DNA from: Saururus chinensis | Lineage: Eukaryota; Streptophyta; Magnoliopsida; Piperales; Saururaceae | Assembly: GCA_035235625.1 (NCBI GenBank) | Contig: CP141142.1 | Location: 21,462,995 to 21,526,994, forward strand | Reading direction: 5' to 3' | Length of the DNA stretch: 64,000 nucleotides | In this document: piece by piece, positions 49,801 through 60,700 of the stretch | Layout: each line of letters begins with the position of its first letter | Numbering within the stretch: the first letter of the stretch is position 1 | The notes under the pieces: generated by a model | The model's input: only the letters and a program-made list of their open reading frames with translations | Told to the model about the DNA's origin: nothing | The model's database searches: none | Made by a program: the position numbers and the translations under genes

Positions 49801-51758
49801 TTAATGCTTTCACGTAGTGCAATCTATTACTAGTGTTCTATTTCAAAGTTCTTTAAAAGATAAATTTTCTGATTGAAATGAATTTTCATTTGATCTTAAT
49901 TGAGTTATCATTTGAATCAAATATACATTAGAGATTTATTACAAGTGGATTTTCGATGCATTCGCACTTTCTCTTTGATTGTTTCTTATTCTCTATTTTA
50001 CCTTCTTTCTCTATTTTATTATCTTCATAATAGTTTTCTTTGTCACACAAGGCTTTCCCTGTGGATTGACCTTGTTTACTATAGTTGACAAGTAAAAAAA
50101 AAATTTGAACTAGACAACTTCATAGTCTTCATTTGGACGTAACAACAATGTTTACCTATGCTTATATTCATTAAACATTGCTCATGTATGTATCATGTCT
50201 CATGCATAATGAAAATGATTTATAAATGAGATTAATCATGAATAGCTGTGTTTGATCGATTGAATGCTATTGGTTGACGGTTAATCGATCAAAGGCTTAT
50301 CGAATAGGTTTTACATCTGAAAGGATGGGGTTTTACATCCAATGGTCGGGGTTTTACATCCCTTTCAGGATGGGTTTCCTCCTTGGGTGAGAAGAGTGGA
50401 ATGTTGTCATAAGTTAATTGATAAGTTATCTAGACCCTAAGAATCCAGCTAGTTTGCCCATGTGCACTGGCATACCAAGGGATATTTTCCTTGCTAAGGA
50501 ACTTACCCAAACTACTTAGGGCTTCCGCTTTAGGATTTCCCAGGGAGAGCAGGTCTGCTTAGGCTACAGCCAGGGTGAACAGTAGGTTCGCTTAGGCTTC
50601 AGCCAGGGTGAGCGGGATAGTTGTTTTCTCAATTGTGAGACAACCTCCATTTATTGTTGCATGTGTTCGAAAGATAATGCTCATTGACACCGGTTGTGTA
50701 GGAACAATGAAGATTATGTTGCACATGTGATTTTGGTATGGTTTGCATGGATGGTCAGGATGGTGTGTGTGGTTGATGCACTTGATGTAGGACGGTGAAT
50801 GTTTTTATTGAGGAATGGGTATGCATTATATGTTTATGTTAATAAGTGATTCATAAAGGATGTGATTATAATAATGAGTTTTCTATGTCTACACATGAGG
50901 TATATATGTGTTATGAGCTATATGTGAGCCTATGATGCATAGGTGGCACGGTATGTGCTTCTAGAATGTGGGTTATAGCATGATATGTAAGTGGCATGGC
51001 TATGTGATGATGAAATATGTTATATATAGCATGATATGCAGGTGGTATGAGTATGTGTTGATGATATATGTTATACATAACATTATATACAGGTGGCATG
51101 AGTAGATGCTTATGGAATATAAATTATGACATGATACACAGGTGGCATAGGTTTATGTGATTATTCCAAGATGAATGGGCATAGTGTTTGATTAAGTGAT
51201 TGATGTGATGATGGTTATGCTTGTGTAGTCATTATGAATTTACTTCCATATTAAAACCCTTGTTGAGCTTTGACTCACCATCTTTGTTTTGTGTTTTGTT
51301 TTGGGGTTGCATGTCATGTCATGCAGGTTGTTCGGATGGGCTCTTTGTGGAGCATGTTGATGGTGTTGATCATTATGAGGGGATGTATGGAGATGTGTTT
51401 TATGATAGCTCTGATATCATGCTATGTTTAGATCTATATACTCTTGACTATGCTTCACACTTCTATATAGCCATTGTCGGCTTAGACTCTTATTAGTCAT
51501 TGTTGGCTTAGATTTATTTTAGTCATGTGTAGGTTGTTTATGACCAAGTATGTGGGTTTGTGTGAACTAATGCTTTTAATTAGTAGTCTTTTTATTGCTC
51601 ATTTTTGTTTTTGTACAAAGTGTATGTGCACAACTTTGTAGTGTTCTACCCAAGGATGGGTTAAGTTTTTCGCAATCCAACTATACTTCACCGCGCCGCG
51701 TGTTGATTCCTCATTGGACCGGGTTTGGCTCGTGAGTGGCGTGTGCCGGGGCATGACA
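46822..51758 (+). repeat. Element B 5' LTR, with a C solo LTR inside
   Basis: It runs from TGTAAGATCTCTAAC to GTGCCGGGGCATGACA; net length without the nested LTR is about 3.55 kb. It holds TATA-like ccatataagg (47285-47294), AGGTAAG (47640-47646), a decayed palindrome cluster (47925-48010), a gatatgcaggtggcat minisatellite (50930-51150) and the ttgctgag-type hairpin block (51255-51275). Confidence 0.88.
48760..50144 (+). mobile_element. C-family solo LTR in the B 5' LTR
   Basis: It starts near TTAGATGCACTGAAATAATG and ends GACGTAACA at 50144. It aligns in reverse with the LTRs of element C. The B 3' LTR (54840-54850) reads straight through the insertion point (gagtat|gtttacc). The flanks agtat and acaat are only a rough TSD. 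A 62-codon frame at 49900-50088 is not a gene. Confidence 0.82.
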
Positions 51759-51768
51759 AATAAGTTTT

Positions 51769-51780
51769 TGGTATCAGAGC
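51769..51780 (+). other. Element B primer binding site (Met tRNA type)
   Basis: TGGTATCAGAGC, 10 bp after the LTR end, is the standard tRNA-iMet primer site of plant gypsy and copia elements and is undamaged here. Confidence 0.93.
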
Positions 51781-51978
51781 ACGACTTTGCTCAAGAGAAG
51801 ATGAGTTTAAGTATTGCGTCTTAAATGATAATGGGATATGAGGTGATAAAAGATCTAGACAATGCTAGAGACATTGAATTTCGTTAGTTGATTGCCTTGT
51901 TGTTTGCATGCATGTTGTATTGCTTGAAGTTTGTATTTGCTTGTGATATTAGACCTTATGATTTAACGTCTAGTTGTT

Positions 51979-52890
51979 GTGTATATAGATGGACCTAATC
52001 ATACATGCACTAATAATAATTGCATGGCCCGAGACCTGAGAGTTGATGATGTGTTGACCGCAATAGAGGGGTTGACACAAGTCATGCAGGCGAAACATGC
52101 GAGTAGTAGCGGGTCAGAGCATCTCTCCTTGGAATGCTTCAATAAGCCTAATCCTCCTAGCTTCCAAGGGAGGATGGATGCTTCAGAGGTGGATAATTGG
52201 AGGCTCCATATGGAGAAGATCTTTAGTGAAGACGGTGCTTGGAGGAGGAGAAGACTCACCTTGCCGTCTTCACAATCAAGGGAGAGGCTCAGTGTTGGTG
52301 GTTGTCTAAGGAGAGGCAGTGGTTCTAGGGACGTGTTGACTTTCCTTGGGAAAAGTTCTTGTCAGCCTTTAATGACAAGTACTTCCCAGCATGTGTGTAG
52401 GAGAAGGAGTTCATCAGCCTCCAGCAGGGTTCCATGTCGGTATTGGCCTATGAGACTAAGTTCATTGAGCTCGAATGCTATTCTCCTTGCTTCTTTTGTG
52501 ATCAGTATGAGCGGGCGAGGAAGTATTAGGATGGACTAGAGCCTTTCATCAAAGGCTGGGTGGTTCCCTTCAAGCATAAGACATTGGCAGAGGTTCTTGA
52601 GACTGCCATTGTGGTGGAAAAAATTGGAAGCATACATGAAGAAGAAGGGGCAGCAACCGAAGAGGTTAAGGCAAGAGGACTCTCATGCACATCAGAACCA
52701 AATTCATCATGGTGGTAACTTTGTGAGGAACAACACCAACCACATGCAACCAAATCGCCTCCACCACCTTCCAACATCACTTGTTTCTTTTGTAGGAAAA
52801 AGAAATTACAAGAATCAGTGCCCTAAGAGAGCTCGTGGTGATGCACCGAGGCGCCAACCTATTCCACCAAATCAAGGCCCAAGGTAGTAA
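51979..52890 (+). pseudogene. Element B gag (degenerate)
   Basis: The first frame (51979-52240) has FNKPNPPSFQGRMDASEVDNW and MEKIFS, the opening of the retrotrans_gag domain. A frameshift near 52235 then leads to HLAVFTIKGEAQCWW (52255-52300) and WEKFLSAFNDKYFPACV (52345-52395), ISLQQGSMSVLAYETKF, then YERARKY.DGLEPFIKGWVV and TLAEVLETA. Near 52770-52830 TCFFCRKK and, one frame over, NQCPK are what is left of a CCHC zinc knuckle. At least three frame changes and several stops are present. Confidence 0.82.
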
Positions 52891-52989
52891 GGAGGGCAAC
52901 AAGGAAAACCTCAAGGGAGACACATGGTGGGCAGCAAGAGGGACAACAAAAGAGGCCAGTCAACTAAGGGAAAGTCTATGTCATTTCAG

Positions 52990-53525
52990 CTCATGAGGTG
53001 GCCAACGCTTCAGCAGTGGTGAAAGGTATGCTTGTAATCGCGTCCCGCTATGCTAGAGTGTTGTTTGATACCAAATCAACTCATTCATTAATTTTACCAC
53101 ATTTTGCTCATGAGCTTGATGTTGAGCATAAGATGTTGTCTATTCTCTTGCATGTGTGTAGCTGCTTCATCTTCCCTTCGGGCAGAGAAATATCTTGAGA
53201 AGGTCACTATGTTGATTGATGGGCATGAGTTGTATGTTGATTCGATTATCTTGCCTATGATTGACTTGATGTGATTTTAGGCATGGACACGATGTCGATG
53301 TATCATATACATGTTGATTGCCGCAGGAAGAAGGTTGTGTTTACTTTGCTGAATGTTGAACCTTTCATCTTCCAGGGTGTGTGGTCTAGTGGAAAATTTG
53401 TGGTGTCTTCCTCTAAGACAAGGAAGTGGATTAACAAGGGGTGTGAAGCATTCATTGCAAGCATCTTGGGGACGAGTGCGGCATTGCCTTCTCTTGAGTC
53501 CGTGCAGGGACGTGTCGGAGTATCT
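52990..53525 (+). pseudogene. Element B aspartic protease (degenerate)
   Basis: LVIASRYARVLFDTKSTHSL (52030 bases on from the LTR start, at about 53032-53085) is the protease opening, with catalytic D-S/T-G changed to D-T-K. HFAHELDVE follows, then VILGMDTMSMYHIHVDCR (53270-53320) and KKVVFTL, FIFQG, matching the YDVILGMDWL.....VDC...V.F...G end of plant gypsy proteases. The coding stops at the deletion junction near 53530, before RT. Confidence 0.82.
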
Positions 53526-56500
53526 ACCTATTTTCAAGTTGATATAATCTTATTAGAGATTTTTAATTAAGTTTCAACAAAACCCTAACTTTTGGGTAGG
53601 ATTTCCTGAGGATTGAAGTTTCTTCATAGATCCAAAGGCTTCATAGAGGTAAGGGATTTTCTTTCTAAGAGGTTTTCTTCCTCGAAAATGCCATTATTGT
53701 GGATTTCTTGGAGCTTGTGATTCATCTTGATGTGTAATACTAATTTGTTAAAAACACATGATTTATTGTTGCTTTTGTATGTTTAAGCATTAAAATTGTT
53801 AGATATATTATATTTTAGGCTTGGGTACTGATTATATGAAGTTTCATAAAGTTTTAGTATTTTTTATTAATTTTTAGAAGAATTTTGGTTCAATTTCGTG
53901 AGGTAGAAGATGGCTATTTTGACAGTTTTGTCATGGCCGTTCAATCACTAGTCAGACAATCTAATGGCCAACTGTTCAAAAGGGGTGACAGGCCGTTCAA
54001 ATGGCCAACCATTCAAATGGGCTGCTAGATCTTTCAAACAACCCAAATAGCTCTATGTTTTGGACTCACGACTATGTTTCTGATACTTTTACTTTGATTT
54101 TTGCTCTCAAATTTTTTTTGAGAATATATTAACATGTCTAGATTATATTCCTGATCATTCATATTTTTCTAGAATAATATGTATTTGTTATATTTTTTTG
54201 TAATACATGTTGTACAACAAAATAGCTCTCTATTTATGTATTTAGAAGCATGTTTAGGGATGAAAACATATGAATTTTGGTTACTTCTTTTTATGATGGA
54301 TTGATTTATGTGTTATGAATATTTTTTAAAAATTGCAATTTGTTTAGAGCACGATAAGTCAATGGGTTAGTCATAAATTTAAAGGTCGATTATTCTAGTA
54401 GAACTGCATAGACTCATTAATTAAATCATGAAATTAGCTTTTTATATTTGTTTTTATATGATATTTATTTATTTGTTAAATAAGCCTATGATGTAGATAT
54501 TCGTAAATTTTCACATTGATTGGAGTTTATTTGTTATTTTTTCTAAAATGTACAAGTTACATGTTGTGATTAAGCTAAAACATCTACTTAAGCCAGTATG
54601 GGATAAATGAGAACATGCACAATATGATTTATTCATATTTACTCTATGGTTCTAGTATATTATGACTAGAATGAATTATGAATACTTGTACATGTCACAT
54701 TAATTATAAATGAACCATGTTCCACATGTTTTAGCTCAAATATTAACAGGATCATGTATGCATATTTCTACTCATGATTATATGATTTTATTTGTCACAA
54801 ATGAACTATGTATTATGCATATTAGGACTAATTAGAGTATGTTTACCTATTTTTACATTCATTAAACATTGTTCTCATATGTATCATGTCTCATGAATCG
54901 TGAAAATGATTTATAAACAAGATTAATCACAATAGTTGTTTGATCGATTGAATGTAATTAGAAGTCATTGGTTGTTGGATTAATCAATAGGAGGCTTATC
55001 GAATTTATTTTATGTCTGAAAGGATGGGGTTTTGCATCCCTTTGAGTACGGGTTTCCTCCCAAGGTGAGAAGAGCGGAATGTTATAATAAGTTATTTGAT
55101 AAGTTATCTAGACCTTGAGAATCCAACTCGTTTGTCCATGTAAACTAGGTTACTATAGGGTATTTTCCCTACTAGGAAACTTACCCAAATTGCTTAGGGC
55201 TTCCTCTTTAAGATTTCCCAAGGAAAGCAAGTCTGCTTAGGCTACAGCCAGGGTGAGCAGTAGGTTTGCTTAGGCTTTAGCCAAGGTGAGTGGGATAGTT
55301 ATTTTCTCAATGGTGAGACATTCACCATTTTGTTGCATGTGTATGGGAGATAATGCTCATTGACATCAGTAGTGTAGGAATAATGAAGCTTATGTTACAC
55401 ATGTGATTTTGGTATATTTTGCATGGATATGCAAGATGGTGTGTGTGGTTAATGCACTTGACATAGCACAGTGAATGTTTTTATTGAGTAATGGATATGC
55501 TTTATATGTTTATGTTAATAAGTAATTCATGCAAGATGTGATTATAATAATGAGTTTCTCATGTCTACACATGAGGTGTATATGTATTATGAGCTATATT
55601 TGAACCAATTATGTATAAGTGGCATGGTACATGTTTCTAGAATGTGGGTTATAGCATGATATGTAGGTGGCATGGATATGTGGTGATAAAATATGTTATA
55701 TGTAGCATGATATGATATGCAGGTGGCATGGCTATGTGATGATGAAATATGTTATATATAGCATGATATGCAAGTAGTATGAGTATGTGTTGATGAGATA
55801 TGTTATACATAGCATGATATGCACGTGGCATGAGTAAATGCTTATGAAATGTAAATTATGACATGATAAGCAGGTGGCACAGGTTTATGTTATTATTCCA
55901 AGATGAATGGGCATAGTTTTTGATTATGTGATAGATGTGATGATGGTTATGCCTGTGTTGTCATTACAAATTTACTTCCGTATTAAAACCTTTGCTGAGC
56001 TTTGATTCATTCCTCTTTGTTTTGTATTTTGTTTTTGGGCAGCATGTCGTGCCATGTAGGTTGTTCAGGCTCTTTGTGGAGCATGTCGATGGTGTTGATT
56101 ATTAAGAGGAGATGTATGGAGATGTTGTGTTTTATGATAGCTTTAATATCATGTTATGTTGAGATCTATATACTCTTGACGATACTTCACACCTCTACAA
56201 AGTCATTGTTGGCTTAGACTTATTTTAGCCATGTGTAGGTTCTTTATGACCATGGATGTGGGTATGTGTGGGCTAATGCTTTTAATTAGTAGTCTTTTTA
56301 TTGCTCATTTTGCTTTTGTACAAAGTATATGTGTGCACCTCCATAGTGTTCTACCCAAGGATGGGTTAAGTGTAAGGACCCTCATCTTTAAACCGGTTTT
56401 TAGTTTTCTTTAATTATGAGTTATCGTAAGATTAACGTGTTTTCTGATCTTATTCGGTGATTTCGTAAAATAAATAGTGTTTGTGATTGTTTTAACCAAA

Positions 56501-56794
56501 ATTAACTTCAATATTAGTGGTTTTAAGTGATTTTAAACCAAATGTGAATTTTTGACATTTTTCAGAATTTTCACTATTTTCCCAAACATTAGGGTTTTGG
56601 CGGGACCCCTGTGGGCGCCACCGTCGAAAATTTTATTTTTGGGTCAAATGAACCTAGACATATACTTAAGGTCACACAAAAATTTTCAGAATTTTATTAG
56701 TCTTAATTTGTGCTTAAATTTGCAAAATACCAACTTTTAGCCTACTTTTCCTATTTACACCCCAAAACTTACCTATGCATACCCCAACCCTTAC

Positions 56795-56803
56795 TATAAA
56801 AGG
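56795..56803 (+). promoter_or_regulatory. TATA box of A-family LTR
   Basis: TATAAAAGG, about 425 bp into the LTR and about 90 bp ahead of AGGTAAG. The opposite-strand copy has the same box at 35354-35362, so it is a conserved core promoter of the family. Confidence 0.75.
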
Positions 56804-57382
56804 GCAAACCTGAGCCATTTCCATTTTTGGGAATAGGCTAAGGAAGGAGGGCTCGCCTAATCCCCACTTAGGCCCGAATTAGAAGCCGATTAAGGTAAGC
56901 TTACTCAAATTAAGCACTAATCCATGACTTTCTTCTTAATTTCTTCCAAATCTACCATTTTCCCCTTAATTCAATTCATTTTTTACCATCAAAAGCTACT
57001 GATTTGTGTTTTACTACAAACCCTAATATTCAAAATTCGATTTTTACTACCAATAAGCCCTAGATCTAAGATTTAATTAGGGATTTCTTGGGTAAATCAA
57101 TTTCTATTAGAGTTTAATTCAAACTCATTGTGTTTTCAAGGATTTCAAGATGGGTGACTCTTCAATCCGAGCTTAATCAAGTGCTGAGGTTGGTAAGATT
57201 AGAAGATGGAATTATTTAATCCCGATTTCTTAGGGTTTTGCATTATTATGGTTTGGTTTGATGTTCTGAAAGTCAAGGAGGACTTTTGATGATGATTAGG
57301 GTGTTAGATGTGGATTTGAAGTGTTATTTATGGTGTTTTGGTTTGGATTTGCGAAAGAAAGAAGATGACTGTTCTGCCGTGT

Positions 57383-57483
57383 TGGCGATCGATCGGCCCT
57401 GCAGGGCGATCGATCGGCCGAACTGTAAATTTCAAAATTTTGCGTGTAACCGATCGAACGGCCTGAAGGGCCGATCGATCGGC
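57383..57483 (+). repeat. GATCGATC palindrome cluster in A LTR
   Basis: Four palindromic modules: gcgatcgatcggcc, cgatcgatcggcc, ccgatcgaacggcc and gccgatcgatcggc. They stand in two pairs, each pair separated by an 8-bp linker (ctgcaggg or tgaagg-type), with about 37 bp between pairs. Confidence 0.95.
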
Positions 57484-58724
57484 TACACAGAAAATTGCTT
57501 GTTGTGAGTATGATGTCTATTTTGATGATTCCACTTTAGCTTGCCAATTTTATATGAATGTGGAGTGTTTTAAGCTATGTTAGGCTACTGGAAATGCATG
57601 CTATTAAGTTTATGGAGTTGAGATATATGCTTAGAGATGGTGGAATGACTTATGTTTTGTGGCGTGATGTTGGAATCGTTATCTTGAAATTATGAATGGT
57701 TGTTTCCCTTTAGTTAAGCATATTTTCAGTAGGACTACAATCATTATTAGACTGATTTGTCATGATAGATTGTGGTTAATGGTGTGTGGATGTTGGTGAA
57801 TGCCATGACTCAATGATGAAATGAGTGATGTTATATGTGTTTAGCCTTTGTGGTGGAGTTTTGAATTGAGATATGATTTCAACTATTCTTCTTCTATGAT
57901 TTCCGCTGGAATTCATGTTTAGATAGAAATTCACATGTGTAGTATGGTAGTGAGTTGATTTTCAAGCATGTTGATATGCATTATATGAAATGCTTCTACT
58001 AGTTACACACACACATGTGGGGGTTAAATGATGATGTTGAAGCTTGATATGGTGATTATGAATGATGCATTAGGGGCTGGTGAGAGCACTTATCATGGAT
58101 TAGGATTCATGTATGCTTTGCCCACGCATGTACCATGCTGCACGTATCATAAAAATGGATTTCCAATTGAGGCTTCATCGTGATTAATCAAATTTGACCG
58201 ACTGGATGCAATGTGATGAAATTGTGTGCCGGGTTGATCGGTCGTGGATTAATCACAAGTTGATTGGTCCGAAAGGACATATTTTGATTTGAAGTTCCTG
58301 TGTGGAACGAGTGTACTCCCCAGGTTGAGTCTAATTAAATGGAATGATGTGGGGACGAGTTGTGTACTTGTCTTGCGGATTGTGAGAATGTTATTATGTG
58401 TGTCATCTAGACCCTGAGAATTCAGTGTGGTATGCCGTGTGCACCCCGCTACCACGTGTTCTAGGGTTCTCTGTGTGAGAACTCGGGCTCTTCCCTCCGT
58501 AGGAGATGTCCCTAGGCGAACACCCCTGCTCTAGATTCTCTGTGTGAGAATGGGACATCCTTGACCAGGATCATCCAGGGCGAGCAGTATTAGGGATTGA
58601 CAACCCCGATCTTTCTTGAATTCTTGTGTAGAATTTTGGACCATGACACGCCTCCGTGGCCTTGTCTATGCTCCCGTCTGTGTGACATAAATGTGTGATT
58701 ACTCCTTGATGGAGGTTGATTTGA

Positions 58725-58885
58725 TATAATGCATGTGAAATATGTATGTTAGAGATACATCCATGCAGGTTGATTTGATATAATGCATGTGGAATATGTA
58801 TGTTAGAGATACATCCATGCAGGTTGATGTTGATGTTGATGTTATGCATGTGGAATATGTATGTTAGAGATACATCCATGCAGGT
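58725..58885 (+). repeat. 56-bp minisatellite in A LTR, three units
   Basis: Three units with gtatgttagagatacatcc and atgcaggttgat; the last is preceded by a short gttgat triplication. This is the reverse complement of the expanded array at 32420-32990. Confidence 0.93.
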
Positions 58886-59616
58886 TGAATTATGCATTAT
58901 GATGCAGTGTTAAGTGATATGAATGTGTGATCAGAAAGTGATGCACCATGTAAATCTTTGATCTGAATGATCTCATTACTATGTTATCGTATTTTCAACG
59001 TTGACAATAATATTAAAACCATTGCTGAGTTTGTTAAACTCACCCCTCTTTTGTGTTTTGATTTGGGGCTACGTGGTGCGACACGCAGACGGACAGGATC
59101 TCTTCGAGGAAAGGTCGGAGATGGCTTCGATGTGATCTTGGAGATCATTGTGTGATTTACCTTCTTTTGTTTCATGCTTATGTTTAGAACCTTTGTGTAG
59201 GGTTCTTGTTTTGGATTTATGTTACATTTTACTGTTGTGATGCTTATGACTTATTTTGAGCCGTGTGGGCTTTACTTAACTAAGCTTATGGGTTTGAGAT
59301 TGTTGTTTACTTTGTGATAAGCAACACCTTTCCTTCCCTTTTATTTACTCTTGCTCAAAGGATTGTGTGCACTCCATATTTCTATTAATCGCCCATGGTT
59401 AGGGTTAAGTCTTCCGCTAGAATCGTTTCTCAATCTTCACTTCGTCGCCCTTGCACGCTTGACCGGCCCCTGGACCGGGTTCGGCTCGGGTCGGGCATCG
59501 CCGGGGCATGACATTAAGTCTTTCCCAATCCAACTATGCTTCATCGTGCCGCATGCCTCCTCCTCCTTTGATTGGGTTCAGCTCGGGGGTGGCGTGTGCC
59601 AGGGCGTGATACTTTA

Positions 59617-60700
59617 GGTTTGGAAGTTAAAAATTCTAGGAAGAGACAAAGGGAGAAGAGAAATGAGAGGAAAAATAAATATGACGAGAAGAATTTGAAA
59701 TTTTTTGAATGTGGTAAGTTAAGTCTCTGATTGTTGATAGTCCTAGCATTAACTCTGACAATTCTTTTGATGTTAAGCCTAAGCTTTTAAAGGGGTTTGA
59801 TAATTAAAGAAAGGGCAAGGTGCTTTATGAAACTTACTCTGATGAGAGTTCTTCAAAAGAAGATGAACTGTGTAACTATACAGCCTTCTATGGAAGTGTG
59901 AATGAAGATAGTTATGGAGAAGCATTTCACGAGTCCACTTCTCTTGAAGAGAACTCCACCTAACTTTAATTATGATGAATACAAAGGATTCATCCAACAA
60001 TTATTTGTCTTAACTAATAAAGCCAAAATCCTTGAGATAGAGTTGAAGGAAGAGGATGAATTAGTTTTGTCTTCCCAAGTGGTAAATAGGTTAGTGGAGT
60101 TGAATGTCAATCTTAAGAGAGAAGTGCATGAAATTAAGAAAGTCCCAAAGAGTGAAAAAGATAAGTTTAGTGCTCTCAATGGAGAACTTATATCCTCTAA
60201 AAAGAAATTTCATGGGTTTAGAGTGGGAGAAGAAGTTAAAAACCATATTAAACATTGGTCAAACCAACAAGATAGGGCATAGGTGGAATTGCTTGACTAC
60301 TCCCATAGCAAAACTTACTATCTTTGTAAAGGCAAAAGAGAGTGACAAAAACCTTAAGTTAGTGTCCAACCCACTTACGTCAAGAATGAAAGGAGGAAAG
60401 ATAGGTTCTAGTATTGTGGGGGTGTGTGATATTTTTCATAGTGATTCTCATACTAGAAGACAATGACCCAAGAATTACCCTCTTAAACATAGGTAAATGA
60501 AGAAAGAGAAGAAGCACACTACCCATGTCATCGCTAAGTTGCCCCACTAAGTGTATGAAAAGAAGATGAAGAGAGTGTAGGTGAAGAAGATTGATCTCTT
60601 TGAAGGATCAATTAGGAAGAGCATCTTAGATTGCCTTAGGAGAGGTTGGCTAGCCAAAGCTAAGGAGCTTGTCATCTCTAAGTAAAGATATATTAATTTG
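59617..60700 (+). pseudogene. Copia-type gag fragment (C-terminal part)
   Basis: The plus strand reads a lysine-rich start (59630-59700), an acidic serine stretch SDESSSKEDELCNYTAFYGS (59839-59898), then a coiled-coil of about 90 residues rich in E/K/L (59960-60230, e.g. ILEIELKEEDELVLSSQVV). Next is SSKKKFHGFRVGEEVKN and, across frames, KNERRKDRF-YCGG as a possible remnant of the zinc knuckle. This order (acidic patch, long coiled coil, then a KLD/LGY and CCHC region) is that of plant Ty1/copia gag (UBN2) C-termini. No protease or integrase is seen downstream. The assignment to copia is moderate. Confidence 0.5.

Larger units (their letters stand above)
56371..59513 (+). mobile_element. A-family solo LTR (3.1 kb), TSD TTAAG
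   Basis: TGTAAGGACCCTC to CGCCGGGGCATGACA, with ttaag on both sides (56366-56370, 59514-59518). Removing it restores the B LTR text ctacccaaggatgggttaag + tctttc seen at 51648-51675. Inside are TATAAAAGG (56795-56803), AGGTAAG (56893-56899), the GATCGATC palindrome cluster (57383-57483), a three-unit minisatellite (58725-58885) and the GAGTTTGTTAAACTC hairpin (59027-59041). Confidence 0.95.
46822..59611 (+). mobile_element. Element B: chromovirus with internal deletion, TSD CTTTA
   Basis: cttta precedes the 5' LTR (46817-46821) and follows the 3' LTR (59612-59616). Order: 5' LTR 46822-51758, primer site, gag, protease, a junction near 53530, then the 3' LTR from about its 700th base to 59611. 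RT, RNase H, integrase, polypurine tract and the start of the 3' LTR are missing. Two solo LTRs (C and A families) are nested in the LTRs. Confidence 0.9.
53530..59611 (+). repeat. Element B 3' LTR lacking its first ~700 bp, with an A solo LTR inside
   Basis: From tattttcaagttgat at 53530 it parallels the 5' LTR from 47524: aaaaccctaacttttgggtagg, AGGTAAG at 53647-53653, the palindrome cluster (53935-54045), the minisatellite (55610-55880) and the end gtgccagggcgtgata (59611, decayed from ..ATGACA). Net length is about 2.93 kb. Confidence 0.87.

Noticed and set aside
48755-50149. Clean 5-bp TSD for the C solo LTR
   Set aside because: The flanking bases (agtat and acaat) differ at two of five positions and the LTR start is damaged, so only the approximate boundary is reported.
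51769-51780. tRNA gene fragment
   Set aside because: TGGTATCAGAGC is complementary to a tRNA 3' end, as expected of a primer binding site; no tRNA body is present.
58571-58897. 108-codon minus-strand frame with internal repeats
   Set aside because: The repeats are the A LTR minisatellite read on the other strand; the frame is broken in the second A LTR.
31783-59513. The two A-family LTRs as ends of one large element
   Set aside because: They are in opposite orientation, and each has its own different TSD (atatt and ttaag).
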